Shown here: piece by piece, positions 26,440 through 35,492 of the stretch | How positions within the stretch are numbered: position 1 is the stretch's first letter | Layout of the letters: the number at the start of each line of letters is the position of its first letter | Origin: Bacillus sp. BA3 | Lineage (GTDB): Bacteria > Bacillota > Bacilli > Bacillales > DSM-1321 | DNA: 64,000 bases | Direction: 5' to 3' | Assembly (NCBI GenBank): GCA_002835675.1 | Contig: PIZR01000003.1 | Coordinates: 62,001 to 126,000 of the forward strand | Made by a program: the position numbers and the translations under genes | Notes under the pieces: model-generated | Told to the model about the DNA's origin: nothing | The model's database searches: none | What the model saw: the letters and a program-made list of their open reading frames with translations, nothing else

Positions 26440-26461
26440 CTCCCACCTGACAAGGCGGGAG
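26440..26461 (-). terminator. Hairpin behind the alcohol dehydrogenase gene
   Basis: CTCCCGCCT TGTC AGGTGGGAG on the minus strand (one G-T mismatch), with a weak AT-rich tail. Probable terminator separating the gene from pgi. Confidence 0.55.
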
Positions 26462-26480
26462 AAAGGATCATATCACTTTT

Positions 26481-27644
26481 TTATAATGAAGCCCGTAAAA
26501 TGGCAAGGACATCTTCACGGTTCAGGACTTTGAATCGTCCAAACTCCCCTCTGTTCATCGCTTTATCAGCCATGACTTCCAATTGTGAGTCATCGATGCC
26601 ATAGTCCGAAAGATTGGTCGGTGCCCCTAAGCTGCTCCAAAATGCCCTAAGTCTTTCAATGCCTTCAAGGGCCGCTTCCTCATCCGTTTTACCTTCCGGA
26701 CCTACATGGAAAACACGGACTGCAACTTGTTTAAAGCGTGCGACATTTTCATGGAGCACATGCTTCATCCAATTAGGGAATAAGATGGCCAATCCTCCTG
26801 CATGCGGGATGTCATAAACAGCTGAAACGGCATGTTCAATGTTATGCGTTGCCCAATCACCGCTGTAACCAACCCCAAGCGACCCATTCAAGGCTAGATT
26901 TCCAGCATATAGGATAGTGGCCCGGTGCTCGTAATCTTCCAGGTTTTCCAATAACTTAGGGGCGGTTTCAATCACCGTCGATAACAGCGATTCACAAAAA
27001 CGGTCTTGAAGCGGCGCATGCGTTTCCGGATGGAAGTACGTTTCGAATACATGTGACATCATATCGACCATTCCGTATACCGTTTGATCTTTCGGTACCG
27101 AAAAAGTGTTTTCAGGATCCAAAATGGAGAATTGCGGAAATACCAACGGACTTCCCCATCCATATTTCTCTTTCGTTTCCCAGTTTGTTATGACAGATCC
27201 GGAATTCGCTTCAGAGCCGGTTGCCGCTAAAGTCAGTACCGTTCCGAATGGAAGGGCCTCTTCGACTGGTGCCTTCTTGATGACAAGATCCCATGGATCT
27301 CCCTCATATTTAGCACCTGCAACGATGGCCTTTGTAGCGTCTATGACGCTTCCTCCTCCAACGGCAAGGACAAATTCGATACCATATTCTTTACAAAGGT
27401 CAACACCTTTACGGACTGTTGAGATGCGTGGATTCGGTTCAACTCCGGAAAGTTCGTGCACCTCTGCATCGATTTCTTTCAAGACATTGACCACTTTTTC
27501 ATATAAGCCATTTTTCTTTATGCTTCCCCCGCCATATACAAGTAGAACTTTATCGCCATACGCAGGAATTTCAGCTTTAAGGCTTTCAAGCTGACCTTTC
27601 CCGAAGATTACTTTAGTAGGATTTTTATAAGTGAAATTCTCCAA
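26481..27644 (-). CDS. Iron-containing alcohol dehydrogenase (YugJ/YugK, butanol dehydrogenase type)
   Basis: 387 residues from TTG at 27644 (AAGGAGAG 7-8 bases before it), the length of B. subtilis YugJ. NAD(P)H-dependent reduction of aldehydes to alcohols is expected. Seen are the dinucleotide-binding [16 protein letters not shown], the family stretch [19 protein letters not shown], and the metal-binding His cluster [23 protein letters not shown] and [16 protein letters not shown]. subtilis has two neighbouring paralogues, yugJ and yugK, at this spot; here there is only one, so I give no symbol. Confidence 0.92.
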   Translation of the reverse strand: MENFTYKNPTKVIFGKGQLESLKAEIPAYGDKVLLVYGGGSIKKNGLYEKVVNVLKEIDAEVHELSGVEPNPRISTVRKGVDLCKEYGIEFVLAVGGGSVIDATKAIVAGAKYEGDPWDLVIKKAPVEEALPFGTVLTLAATGSEANSGSVITNWETKEKYGWGSPLVFPQFSILDPENTFSVPKDQTVYGMVDMMSHVFETYFHPETHAPLQDRFCESLLSTVIETAPKLLENLEDYEHRATILYAGNLALNGSLGVGYSGDWATHNIEHAVSAVYDIPHAGGLAILFPNWMKHVLHENVARFKQVAVRVFHVGPEGKTDEEAALEGIERLRAFWSSLGAPTNLSDYGIDDSQLEVMADKAMNRGEFGRFKVLNREDVLAILRASL

Positions 27645-27846
27645 TGGATATCTCTCCTTTATGACACATTGACTCCGTTTTTGAATTGTCGACAGTGCCA
27701 AGTGCTAGTTTTTCTTTTATTCATTATGACCAATGTTCCATTTAAATACAAAATATCCGCCCGGAACTTTTGAGTAGATGTATATTTACATGATGGAAAA
27801 GCATGATAAGTAAAGAACTGATTTTTTCAAAAAAGGAGGCTGTACA

Positions 27847-28080
27847 ATGAGTGGAATACAAAGAACTGCACTTGTTCTTACAATAATTGGGGCAATCAAC
27901 TGGGGTTTAATAGGTTTTTTCCAATTTGACTTAGTCGCTTCGATTTTCGGAGGGCAAGATGCTGGATTGGCCCGTATCGTTTATGGATTGGTTGGAATTG
28001 CCGGTCTCATTAATCTTGGTCTTCTCTTCAAACCAAGTCCTGAAATTTCCAGAGAGCCTGAAACCAAACCGACTCGTTGA
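27847..28080 (+). CDS. yuzA: YuzA, DUF378 small membrane protein
   Basis: 77 residues with two membrane helices (LVLTIIGAINWGLIGFF and IVYGLVGIAGLINLGLLF) and a short charged tail. GAINWGLIGF...DLVASIFGG is the DUF378 hallmark. Function unknown. Excellent RBS (AAGGAGG). The position between yugI and yugJ/K is as in B. subtilis. Single-gene unit with its own terminator. Confidence 0.9.
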   Translation: MSGIQRTALVLTIIGAINWGLIGFFQFDLVASIFGGQDAGLARIVYGLVGIAGLINLGLLFKPSPEISREPETKPTR

Positions 28081-28116
28081 GATCATGACAATGGACAATG
28101 TCTCTGTTCGATAAAA

Positions 28117-28156
28117 TAAAGCCGGACCATGGATAAACTCATGACCCGGCTTTATT
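28117..28156 (+). terminator. Terminator of yuzA
   Basis: AAAGCCGG...CCGGCTTT stem, with the inner GTCAT-like bases partly paired, followed by ATTTC. Confidence 0.7.
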
Positions 28157-28193
28157 TCATTCATATGCCCTGCTACCAGCCATGACAATGGAC

Positions 28194-28227
28194 AAAAAAA
28201 CCGGCTGATCTAAGGATCGGCCGGTTC
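28194..28227 (-). terminator. Terminator of yugI
   Basis: AACCGGC.GATC / GATC.GCCGGTT stem with seven T residues following on the minus strand, directly behind yugI. Confidence 0.9.
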
Positions 28228-28235
28228 AAAAAAAA

Positions 28236-28640
28236 TTATTTTTTGATTAAGTCTTCGCGTTGAGATTGTTCAATCCACTCTTGAAGTTTGTCTTTCAATG
28301 TGTTGAAACCTTCAGTAGATTCGATGTGAGATGTCGCTTTAACAGATGCTTGGCGTTTTTTCGGAGCTTTTTTCGGAGCTTCAGTACGCTCAGGAGCTTC
28401 TTCTGTAGCGCGGATCGATAAGCCGATTTTTCCAGCAGCTGAATCGATGGAAAGTACTTTAACTTTCACTTCATCGCCCACTTTTAAATGTTCGTTGATA
28501 TCTTTAACGAAGCCGTGAGTAATTTCAGAAATATGAACTAAACCTTGAGTTGAATCGTCTAGAGCAACAAATGCACCGTATGGTTGAATACCAGTTACTT
28601 TACCAGCAACTACCGCACCAATTTCGAATTTTTCAGACAT
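28236..28640 (-). CDS. yugI: S1-domain RNA-binding protein, general stress protein 13
   Basis: 134 residues. One S1 RNA-binding domain (residues 6-78: GAVVAGKVTGIQPYGAFVAL, GLVHISEI, LKVGDEVKVKVLSID) is followed by a Lys/Ala/Pro-rich linker (KKAPKKRQ) and a short helical tail. Orthologue of B. subtilis YugI (GSP13), a ribosome-associated general stress protein. RBS GGAGTG. The promoter upstream looks like a housekeeping SigA type (TTGATT-17-TATAAT); I found no SigB-type promoter. Confidence 0.92.
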   Translation of the reverse strand: MSEKFEIGAVVAGKVTGIQPYGAFVALDDSTQGLVHISEITHGFVKDINEHLKVGDEVKVKVLSIDSAAGKIGLSIRATEEAPERTEAPKKAPKKRQASVKATSHIESTEGFNTLKDKLQEWIEQSQREDLIKK

Positions 28641-28990
28641 GGTAACACTCCTATTTTATATATATTTTTTCGTCTTTTCACGCAATAAAAAATTATATCA
28701 CATAATTGGAAAATAATCAAAGTTAAGTATACCATACTTTTTAGGATTTTACTCATTAAAAATGTTTGTTTTTTGGAAATAATAAATATTATAAGATCTT
28801 TATTTATAACTTATCCTAATAATTTGCAAATAACCTCTATTTCCCTTAATTTATTTACTCATTTTTCTAAAGATTGTAATATTAAAACACTATTCAATTC
28901 CGCATAATCATAGTAAGATGAGAAAATGTTTTAAAAATTTAGTAATATGCAGCTAGATATTTTTTTTACATCTAAAGGAGATTTTCCATC
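28641..28990. other. Divergent intergenic region
   Basis: 350 bp, very AT-rich, between yugI and the SNF transporter gene. It holds the yugI promoter. For the right-hand gene I see the RBS (AAAGGAG) but no promoter I would defend. No ORF or repeat. Confidence 0.6.
28692..28720 (-). promoter_or_regulatory. SigA-type promoter of yugI
   Basis: On the minus strand TTGATT, 17 bp, TATAAT, with a TG dinucleotide one base before the -10 (extended -10). The distance to the start codon is about 50 bp. Confidence 0.75.
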
Positions 28991-30334
28991 ATGTCAAAAC
29001 AAGATCAATGGACTTCAAAACTCGGGTTCATCCTGGCAGCCGCGGGATCCGCTATTGGATTGGGCGCCATTTGGAAGCTCCCATATATGACTGGGCTAAA
29101 TGGAGGAGGGGTCTTTTTCCTGCTCTTCATTTTATTCACCCTGCTTATCGGTGCACCGATATTAATAGCGGAATTCACGATTGGCCGCAATGCACAGAAA
29201 GATGCCATTAGCGCATATAAACATATCGCCCCGGGGAAGCCTTGGGCATTGATCGGATATGGCGGTGTCGTCGCTTCCATCATTCTGCTTTCCTTCTTCA
29301 GTGTTGTTGGAGGCTGGATCATCTCTTATTTAGCGAGAAGCTTTACAGGTTCCCTCTCAAACTTGACTCAAGAAGAATATGGAAACTTCTTCAATAAGAT
29401 AATCAGTAATCCTTATGAAACGGTCATCGCTCAGTTATTATTCATGGTCTTTACCATTTGGGTCGTGCAAGGCGGCGTTTCCAAGGGAATTGAAAAAGTG
29501 AATAAATATATGATGCCTTCCTTGTTCATCCTTTTCATCATTCTTCTTATCCGTTCCTTGACTCTGGATGGAGCGATGGAGGGTGTTAAATTCTTCTTGA
29601 AGCCGGACTTTTCCGCATTAACAGGGGAAACGATCCTATTGGCACTGGGCCAATCCTTCTTTGCACTAAGTGTCGGTGTTTCCGTGATGGTAACCTACGC
29701 GTCCTATTTAAGCAAAAAAGAAGATATTACAAAATCGGCCTTTTCGGTAGTTGGACTGAATATCTTCATTTCCTTGCTGGCTGGTTTGGTCATCTTCCCG
29801 GCTGTTTTTGCACTAGGCTTCAGCCCTTCGAGCGGGCCTGGACTGGTATTTGTCGTGTTGCCAGCCGTTTTCAATGAAATGGCTCTTGGTGGGATCTTCA
29901 TGTTCATTTTCTTCATATTATTATTATTTGCCACCCTTACGACGGCATTCTCCATTCTCGAAATCGTCGTTGCCGCCATGATAAAGGGTGATGCTGCAAA
30001 GCGTAAGAAGGCTTCTTGGATAGCTGGTATCACAGTCTTCTTAATTGGGATTCCAAGCGCATTATCATTCGGGGTGCTTTCGGATGTGAAGATTTTCAAT
30101 TTATCCATATTTGATTTCGCTGATTATCTGACAAGCAATATCGCGCTGCCAGTCGGCGCCTTGTTCATATCCCTTTTCATCGGCTATCAAATGAAAAGGA
30201 TCGAGGTACAAAAGGAGTTCGAATCAGGCGCTGATTCCGGACGATCACTTTTTAAACTTTGGTACTTCCTGATTCGCTACATCGTGCCGATCATGATCAT
30301 ACTCGTATTCCTTAAGTCAACTAATCTCATTTAA
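28991..30334 (+). CDS. Sodium:neurotransmitter symporter family (SNF/NSS) transporter
   Basis: 447 residues with about 11 membrane segments, the bacterial NSS form (LeuT, YhdH, YocR type). The N-terminal motif WTSKLGFILAAAGSAIGLGAIWKLPYMTGLNGGG contains the unwound helix 1 that holds sodium and the amino-acid substrate. Substrate is probably an amino acid. AAAGGAG precedes the ATG. No such gene lies in the B. subtilis yugI-alaT interval, so this and the following regulator are local additions. A terminator follows. Confidence 0.9.
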   Translation: MSKQDQWTSKLGFILAAAGSAIGLGAIWKLPYMTGLNGGGVFFLLFILFTLLIGAPILIAEFTIGRNAQKDAISAYKHIAPGKPWALIGYGGVVASIILLSFFSVVGGWIISYLARSFTGSLSNLTQEEYGNFFNKIISNPYETVIAQLLFMVFTIWVVQGGVSKGIEKVNKYMMPSLFILFIILLIRSLTLDGAMEGVKFFLKPDFSALTGETILLALGQSFFALSVGVSVMVTYASYLSKKEDITKSAFSVVGLNIFISLLAGLVIFPAVFALGFSPSSGPGLVFVVLPAVFNEMALGGIFMFIFFILLLFATLTTAFSILEIVVAAMIKGDAAKRKKASWIAGITVFLIGIPSALSFGVLSDVKIFNLSIFDFADYLTSNIALPVGALFISLFIGYQMKRIEVQKEFESGADSGRSLFKLWYFLIRYIVPIMIILVFLKSTNLI

Positions 30335-30342
30335 CATTCAAC

Positions 30343-30376
30343 ATGCCGTTTCGATATTTATCGATGCGGCATTTTT
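30343..30376 (+). terminator. Terminator of the SNF gene
   Basis: ATGCCG..CGAT / ATCG..CGGCAT stem followed by seven T residues. Confidence 0.85.
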
Positions 30377-30474
30377 TTCACAAAACCTACATATTCCGTT
30401 ACTTCCCCTAAGTAATAATATGGTAAAATAATTACATAATAAAAATATATTTCCTGAAAAAGGAGTGTCTGACC

Positions 30475-30828
30475 ATGTCAAATATCGCGAAGAATATCCG
30501 GCAATACCGAGAAGATCACAACCTCACTCAACAGGAACTGGCTTTGAAATTGCGCATCGGCACGAAGAAAATCGAAAAGTATGAATCAGGTGAATCGGTT
30601 CCTGATACACAAACCATTTTACGGCTTTCCACCGTTCTTGACATTCCGGCTTCAGAATTCCTGAAAGATGCCCAAACCGGTAACCCAGCTGGTATCGACG
30701 AGGACATAAAAAAACTGATTGACGAAATCGGAACCAAAAAAGCGGAGCTCATTCTAAGAACAGCTAAGGACTTTAGCGAAGAACAAATTCTGAAAGTTAT
30801 GCATACTTTATATAATACACAAGCTTAA
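30475..30828 (+). CDS. XRE-family HTH transcriptional regulator
   Basis: 117 residues. The N-terminal helix-turn-helix of the Cro/CI type spans residues 4-60 (NIRQYREDHNLTQQELALKL, then KKIEKYESGESVPDTQTILR). A short C-terminal helical part (KKLIDEIGTKKAELILRTA) probably serves dimerisation. Strong RBS AAGGAG. It is a single gene between terminators, so its targets cannot be inferred from an operon; the SNF transporter upstream is the nearest candidate but belongs to another transcript. Confidence 0.85.
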   Translation: MSNIAKNIRQYREDHNLTQQELALKLRIGTKKIEKYESGESVPDTQTILRLSTVLDIPASEFLKDAQTGNPAGIDEDIKKLIDEIGTKKAELILRTAKDFSEEQILKVMHTLYNTQA

Positions 30829-30944
30829 TTCAAAAAATGGGTCGTAGTATGTGTATTTTTTTTCACGGTACTGGATATACTATGATTAACACTTTCTATG
30901 TTAATCCATTAGATTAACTCTTTTTTCTAATTCCCCCTATGGAA

Positions 30945-30982
30945 AGGGATCCGGCTGCTAAAGGCCGGATCCCTATTTTTTT
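30945..30982. terminator. Bidirectional terminator between XRE gene and alaT
   Basis: AGGGATCCGGC / GCCGGATCCCT perfect 11-bp stem followed by ATTTTTTT. It lies just behind the alaT stop on the other strand. Confidence 0.9.
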
Positions 30983-30986
30983 GCTT

Positions 30987-32156
30987 TTATTGACAATGAT
31001 TCTTCATGAAACGTTCCATTCTTCGAAGCGCCTCTTGAAGCTGTTCCATCGAGGATGCATAAGAACAGCGGATATGGCCTTCACCGCTTTCCCCGAACAC
31101 ATCTCCCGGTACAACGGCAACAAGTTCTTCCGTCAGAAGTTTTTCAGCAAATTCCATCGAAGTCATCCCCGTCTTCTCGATTGATGGAAAAGCATAAAAA
31201 GCCCCGCCAGGATTATGGCAATCCAACCCCATATCGTTAAATGATTTCACGATATAATTTCGTCTTCTCCGATAACTGCGACGCATTTCTTCCACATCCT
31301 GCATACCGTTCTTTAATGCTTCCAATGCAGCATGCTGCGCAACGGTCGGCGCACACATCATCGCATATTGGTGAAGCTTAAGCATCGCTTCCGAAATTTC
31401 CTTAGGTGCACAAACGAACCCAAGACGCCATCCAGTCATCGCAAACCCTTTCGAAAACCCATTGATGACGATTGTCCGCTCAAGCATGCCGTCAATGGCA
31501 GCAAAAGAAGTGAATTCCTCATCATAAGCAAGTTCGGCATAGATTTCATCGGAAATCACCAGCAAGTCATGCTTTTTAACGATGTCAGCAAGCATCACTA
31601 ATTCTTCCTGCCCAAGCTGGGTTCCCGTCGGGTTATTCGGTGAACAGATTAAAACGGCCTTCGTTTTAGGTGTGATAGCCGCTTCGAGTTGTTGGGGAGT
31701 CAACTTAAAGTCTTCTTCCTTGGATGTTTGGACTGTGACCGGTATTCCCCCTGCCATGGTCACAAGCGGTGCATAGGCGACGAAACAAGGTTCGACGACA
31801 ATGACTTCTTCACCTGGATTCAAGATGGTCCTCAGGGCAATATCCAGGGCCTGGCTTGCTCCGACAGTGACAATGATTTGATCGTCCGGTCTATACGAAA
31901 CATGGAACTGCTTCTCCATATACCAGCTGATTTCCGACCTTAATTCAAATAATCCGGCATTGGCCGTATATGAGGTATATCCTTCCTCCAAGGAGTTGAT
32001 CGCCGCTTCCCTTACTGCCCAAGATGTAACGAAATCCGGTTCACCCACACCAAGCGAGACGACCCCTTCCAAATTGGCTGCCAAGTCGAAAAAGCGGCGG
32101 ATGCCTGATGGTTTAAGCTCTGCAATCGTTTTTGAAACATAACTCGTTTTAATCAT
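30987..32156 (-). CDS. alaT: Aminotransferase class I/II, AlaT (YugH)
   Basis: 389 residues, PLP-dependent transaminase of fold type I. The PLP lysine is in VINGFSKGFAMTGWRLGFVC. Other anchors are CSPNNPTGTQLG (Asn) and ISDEIYAELAYD (Asp, Tyr), with the C-terminal RCSYASS arginine binding the carboxylate. B. subtilis AlaT makes alanine from pyruvate and glutamate. The ATG overlaps the alaR stop in an ATGA, so the two genes are translationally coupled, the same alaR-alaT pair as in B. subtilis. Confidence 0.92.
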   Translation of the reverse strand: MIKTSYVSKTIAELKPSGIRRFFDLAANLEGVVSLGVGEPDFVTSWAVREAAINSLEEGYTSYTANAGLFELRSEISWYMEKQFHVSYRPDDQIIVTVGASQALDIALRTILNPGEEVIVVEPCFVAYAPLVTMAGGIPVTVQTSKEEDFKLTPQQLEAAITPKTKAVLICSPNNPTGTQLGQEELVMLADIVKKHDLLVISDEIYAELAYDEEFTSFAAIDGMLERTIVINGFSKGFAMTGWRLGFVCAPKEISEAMLKLHQYAMMCAPTVAQHAALEALKNGMQDVEEMRRSYRRRRNYIVKSFNDMGLDCHNPGGAFYAFPSIEKTGMTSMEFAEKLLTEELVAVVPGDVFGESGEGHIRCSYASSMEQLQEALRRMERFMKNHCQ

Positions 32157-32653
32157 GGTGACACCACTATCCGCTTATCTTCTTCAGTTTGATCAAAAAT
32201 GGTGCCATCATGCTTGTACTTTTTCATAATGAAGTGAGTCGTCGTAGAAATGACGGAATCCAGTGTCGAAAGTTTTTCCGAAACAAAGCTTGCCACTTCG
32301 TTCATCGAACGTCCTTCGACAATGACTGAAAGATCATAAGCCCCAGACATTAAATAAACGGACTCGACTTCTTTGAACTTGTAAATCCTTTTTGCAACAT
32401 CATCGAAACCGACGCCGCGTTTTGGAGTGACTTTTACATCGATCATCGCTGTGACACCATGGTATTCATCCACTTTAGCCCAGTTAATGACTGTTAAGTA
32501 ACGTACAATGACCCGCATATCTTCTAATTTCTTCAATGTTATTTCAATGTCCGATTCTGATTGATCGGTCATTTTAGCCAAATCCTTCAGATCAATCCGG
32601 CTGTTATTTTCAATGATTCTCAAGACTTCCAATTCCTCTTCATTCAAGTGCAT
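32153..32653 (-). CDS. alaR: Lrp/AsnC-type regulator AlaR (YugG)
   Basis: 166 residues: N-terminal winged helix-turn-helix (LNEEELEVLRIIENNSRIDL, then LAKMTDQSESDIEITLKKLE) and C-terminal RAM/AsnC ligand-binding domain (VTAMIDVKVTPKRGVGF, YLMSGAYDLSVIVEG). AlaR activates alaT in response to alanine in B. subtilis. RBS AAAGGGGGG. First gene of the alaR-alaT operon. An inverted repeat in the divergent region upstream (32832-32869) may be an operator. Confidence 0.9.
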   Translation of the reverse strand: MHLNEEELEVLRIIENNSRIDLKDLAKMTDQSESDIEITLKKLEDMRVIVRYLTVINWAKVDEYHGVTAMIDVKVTPKRGVGFDDVAKRIYKFKEVESVYLMSGAYDLSVIVEGRSMNEVASFVSEKLSTLDSVISTTTHFIMKKYKHDGTIFDQTEEDKRIVVSP

Positions 32654-32831
32654 TGGAAAACCCCCCTTTTGGAATTCACTAATTTAGCTGTGATGGTTTG
32701 GCTGGCAGATAGTCTCACGAATTACCTTATTAGACTTTTTAAAAAACCTATATGACAATATAATTTAATAAGTCCTATGCTGTCAGGATAAACTTACACT
32801 ATTATATCAAAATTGGCTGGTGACCTGTTAT

Positions 32832-32869
32832 AGTAATTGTATTTTTTCATCGTTATTATTACAATTACT
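32832..32869. promoter_or_regulatory. Perfect 10-bp inverted repeat in alaR-yugF divergent region
   Basis: AGTAATTGTA (32832-32841) and TACAATTACT (32860-32869), 18 bases apart. It lies in the 305-bp gap between alaR and yugF. Lrp-type regulators often bind repeated sites of this AT-rich kind, so an AlaR operator is possible. The rest of the gap is AT-rich with no ORF. Confidence 0.4.
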
Positions 32870-32958
32870 GTTATGCAACAGTATTAAAGGACCTTTTTTG
32901 GAATATTCAGGTTAACATGGGTTTTTATCATTGACCAATAACGGAGGAGGAGCTTTTT

Positions 32959-33801
32959 TTGGAAAGTCATACAATCAAAGGTGTCGAACGGGTGGGTGAC
33001 ATCGAAATCTATTTTGAATATGACCGAATCGATGATTCTCTCCCCACCCTTGTCCTGCTTCACGGATTTTTGTCATCGAGCTTCAGTTTCCGTAAATTAG
33101 TCCCCTATTTAATCAAGGAATACAATGTGATCTCCATCGACCTCCCGCCATTCGGGCAAAGCGGAAAAGATTATCGATATACATATTCATTCCGAAACAT
33201 CGCTAAATCCGTCGTTCTATTCTTGGAGGGAAAAGGCATCAGGAAATTCAGTATCATCGGCCATTCCATGGGCGGGCAGATTTCCCTGCAGCTCATCAAG
33301 TCATATCCTGATCTTGCAGACCATGCCATTCTACTTGCCGGTTCAGGCTATCAGCCCGGCTATTCGGAAAAAATGAAGATGGTCAGTTACCTGCCTTTCT
33401 TTTCATACGGGATAAAACGGTATCTGCAAAAGTCAGGTATCGAAAAGAACTTGAAAAATGTCGTCCATGACCCGGCGATGATTGACGATGAAATGCGGCA
33501 GGGATACCTAGGGCCATTCATTAAGAAGCATGATATTTTCCGGGCATTGGGGAGGATGCTTCGAGATAAGGAAATCGATTTGTTGAAGGAGGACCTTAGT
33601 GGTATTCATACACCATGCCTGCTTATTTGGGGAAGGCATGACCGAGTGGTGCCTTTGAGTATTGGCGAAAGGCTCCATGAAGACCTTCCTAATTCCGAGC
33701 TTGTTGTCATTGAGGATTCCGGGCACCTTCTTCCAGAGGAGAAACCGGAAGAAGTGTATCAACTAATTAAGGGGTTTCTTGGGGTGGCCACCCCAACGTA
33801 A
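32959..33801 (+). CDS. yugF: Alpha/beta hydrolase YugF
   Basis: 280 residues, alpha/beta-hydrolase fold. Oxyanion stretch LLHGFLSSSFSF near residue 33, nucleophile elbow IIGHSMGGQIS (Ser near 103), acid in WGRHDRVVP and catalytic His in DSGHLLPEEKP complete the triad. Substrate unknown; the closest group is the YugF/haloalkane-dehalogenase-like hydrolases. Start is TTG (32959) behind GGAGGAGGAG. Divergent from alaR as in B. subtilis. A repeat array and a terminator follow. Confidence 0.9.
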   Translation: MESHTIKGVERVGDIEIYFEYDRIDDSLPTLVLLHGFLSSSFSFRKLVPYLIKEYNVISIDLPPFGQSGKDYRYTYSFRNIAKSVVLFLEGKGIRKFSIIGHSMGGQISLQLIKSYPDLADHAILLAGSGYQPGYSEKMKMVSYLPFFSYGIKRYLQKSGIEKNLKNVVHDPAMIDDEMRQGYLGPFIKKHDIFRALGRMLRDKEIDLLKEDLSGIHTPCLLIWGRHDRVVPLSIGERLHEDLPNSELVVIEDSGHLLPEEKPEEVYQLIKGFLGVATPT

Positions 33802-33804
33802 ACT

Positions 33805-33855
33805 CACGAGTAAATCGCCGAAACTCTCGAGTAAAACAGCAAAACTCTCGAGTAA
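33805..33855. repeat. Three-unit 21-bp CGAGTAAA array
   Basis: Cores ACGAGTAAA at 33806, TCGAGTAAA at 33827 and TCGAGTAAA at 33848, exactly 21 bp apart. They begin 4 bases after the yugF stop codon, in the gap between convergent yugF and yugE. Same core and period as the array at 3713. Confidence 0.85.
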
Positions 33856-33874
33856 AGAGCAAAAAAAACCGTAA

Positions 33875-33907
33875 AAAAGGTGCCCCTGATTTCTGGGTAC
33901 ACCCTTT
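33875..33907. terminator. Imperfect hairpin between yugF and yugE
   Basis: AAAGGTGCCC...GGGTACACCCTTT pairs with a small bulge and has A residues on the left, so it mainly fits yugE termination on the minus strand. Confidence 0.5.
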
Positions 33908-33914
33908 GTCACCT

Positions 33915-34175
33915 TTAGATCGAACAGCTGGCATCATTCTTAATGATCAGCAGCTTTTGAGCAATTTCCAGGCACTTATCCATCTGAACGGATTCATCGA
34001 ACGAGAACTCGTAAATGGATTTTATCTTTTCCGCCAGTTCCTTTGGATCATCTATATTCCGGATTGCTACGACCGTATCGGCAATTTCCGGCTCATATAG
34101 ATCCCATCCTATCTTGAAAGGGTCCCATTCTTGCAAAACGGCAACCAATGCTAAATTCATTTGCTGTGTATCCAT
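33915..34175 (-). CDS. yugE: YugE, DUF1871 family protein
   Basis: 86 residues, all helical. LVAVLQEWDPFKIGWDLYEPEIADTV is the DUF1871 hallmark, with a conserved EWDPF motif, and YEFSFDESVQMDKC follows. Function unknown; B. subtilis YugE has the same size and neighbours (yugF, patB). AGGTG about 8-9 bases upstream of the ATG. Confidence 0.88.
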   Translation of the reverse strand: MDTQQMNLALVAVLQEWDPFKIGWDLYEPEIADTVVAIRNIDDPKELAEKIKSIYEFSFDESVQMDKCLEIAQKLLIIKNDASCSI

Positions 34176-34276
34176 AAAATCATCACCTGCTCAATATTTT
34201 CAAAGAACATGATATCATAGTATCATAACAACAGGCTTTTCGCGAAGACGACAAATTTTATTCGGTGGTGGATATT

Positions 34277-35452
34277 TTGAACAAGTCAATATTTGAAGAA
34301 CAAATCAACAGGGAAAATTCAGGGTCTGCAAAATGGGATAAAAACTTCCTCACATCCTTATATGGGCGCGAGGATGTTCTGCCAATGTGGGTTGCCGATA
34401 TGGACTTCCCATCTCCTGAGGGCATTCAAAAGGCATTGATGGAACGCTTGAATCATCCGATTTTCGGTTATACCGTCCCTTCTGAAACGGTCTTCACTGA
34501 AATTCAAAGCTGGCTTAGAGACCGGCACTCCTGGCAAATCGATAAAGATTGGATTTCATTCAGCTCCGGCGTAGTTTCCGCAATCGGTACAACGATCCAA
34601 GCATTCACGAACCCGGGCGATAAAATATTGTTACAATCTCCCGTTTATACACCATTTTTTGATATGATCAAAAATAATGACCGGGAAGTGGTCAATAGTC
34701 CCCTTATCATTGAAAATGACCGCTTTGAGATCGATTTCACTGATTTTGAGGACAAGCTGAAAAGCGGAGTGAAACTATTCCTTTTTTGCAGTCCGCATAA
34801 CCCCGGCGGACGCGTTTGGACAAAGGATGAACTCTTACGGATCGGGGAGCTATGTGAAAAATATGATGTAGTCATCGTCAGTGATGAGATACATGCTGAT
34901 TTATTCCATACAACATCAAGGCATTATCCGATCGGCTCGCTTTCAGAAAAATTAGCGGACATAACCGTTACATTGATGGCGCCAAGCAAAACATTCAATA
35001 TTGCCGGCCTTCAGGCTTCATTCCTGATCACAAGTAATGAAAAGTTGCAGAAGCTTTTGCAAAAGGCTCAAACTAAACTGGCCTTCCATGGTCTTAACAT
35101 CTTTGCCTTAACAGCAATGGAAGCTGCGTATCGGGAGGGCTTGGAATGGCTTGAAGACATGATTGGCTACATTGAGGAGAATATAAAAGTGGCAGAGGAA
35201 TTCATTGCAGCCGAAATTCCTTCACTGCATGTCATGCATCCGGATGCCTCTTACCTTTTATGGATTGACTGCCGTGACCTTGGATTGACCGACAAGGAAA
35301 TCAAGGATCGACTTATCCATCAAGGGAAGCTCGCATTGGAGCCTGGTTCTAAATACGGACCTGGCGGAGAAGGTTTCGTCAGAATGAATCTCGGTTGTTC
35401 ACGCAGCGTTCTGATGGATGGGCTAAACCGTTTGAAATTGGCTTTTTCTTAA
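34277..35452 (+). CDS. patB: PatB/MalY-type cystathionine beta-lyase (aminotransferase fold)
   Basis: PLP enzyme cleaving the C-S bond of cystathionine or cysteine-type substrates. Motifs: KWDKNFL and MWVADMDFPSPE at the N-terminus (MalY/PatB signature), CSPHNPGGRVW, VIVSDEIHADL, and the PLP lysine in MAPSKTFNIAGLQ. TTG at 34277 is preferred because GGTGG precedes it and the N-terminus then matches the PatB length. GTG at 34265 is in frame but has no RBS. 391 residues. Divergent from yugE; strong terminator behind. Confidence 0.88.
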   Translation: MNKSIFEEQINRENSGSAKWDKNFLTSLYGREDVLPMWVADMDFPSPEGIQKALMERLNHPIFGYTVPSETVFTEIQSWLRDRHSWQIDKDWISFSSGVVSAIGTTIQAFTNPGDKILLQSPVYTPFFDMIKNNDREVVNSPLIIENDRFEIDFTDFEDKLKSGVKLFLFCSPHNPGGRVWTKDELLRIGELCEKYDVVIVSDEIHADLFHTTSRHYPIGSLSEKLADITVTLMAPSKTFNIAGLQASFLITSNEKLQKLLQKAQTKLAFHGLNIFALTAMEAAYREGLEWLEDMIGYIEENIKVAEEFIAAEIPSLHVMHPDASYLLWIDCRDLGLTDKEIKDRLIHQGKLALEPGSKYGPGGEGFVRMNLGCSRSVLMDGLNRLKLAFS

Positions 35453-35454
35453 AT

Positions 35455-35492
35455 AAAAAAGAACCAGGCTTAGAATCCTGGTTCTTCTTTTT
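35455..35492. terminator. Bidirectional terminator between patB and yteA
   Basis: AAGAACCAGG CTTAGAAT CCTGGTTCTT, a perfect 10-bp stem flanked by A and T runs. Confidence 0.9.
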
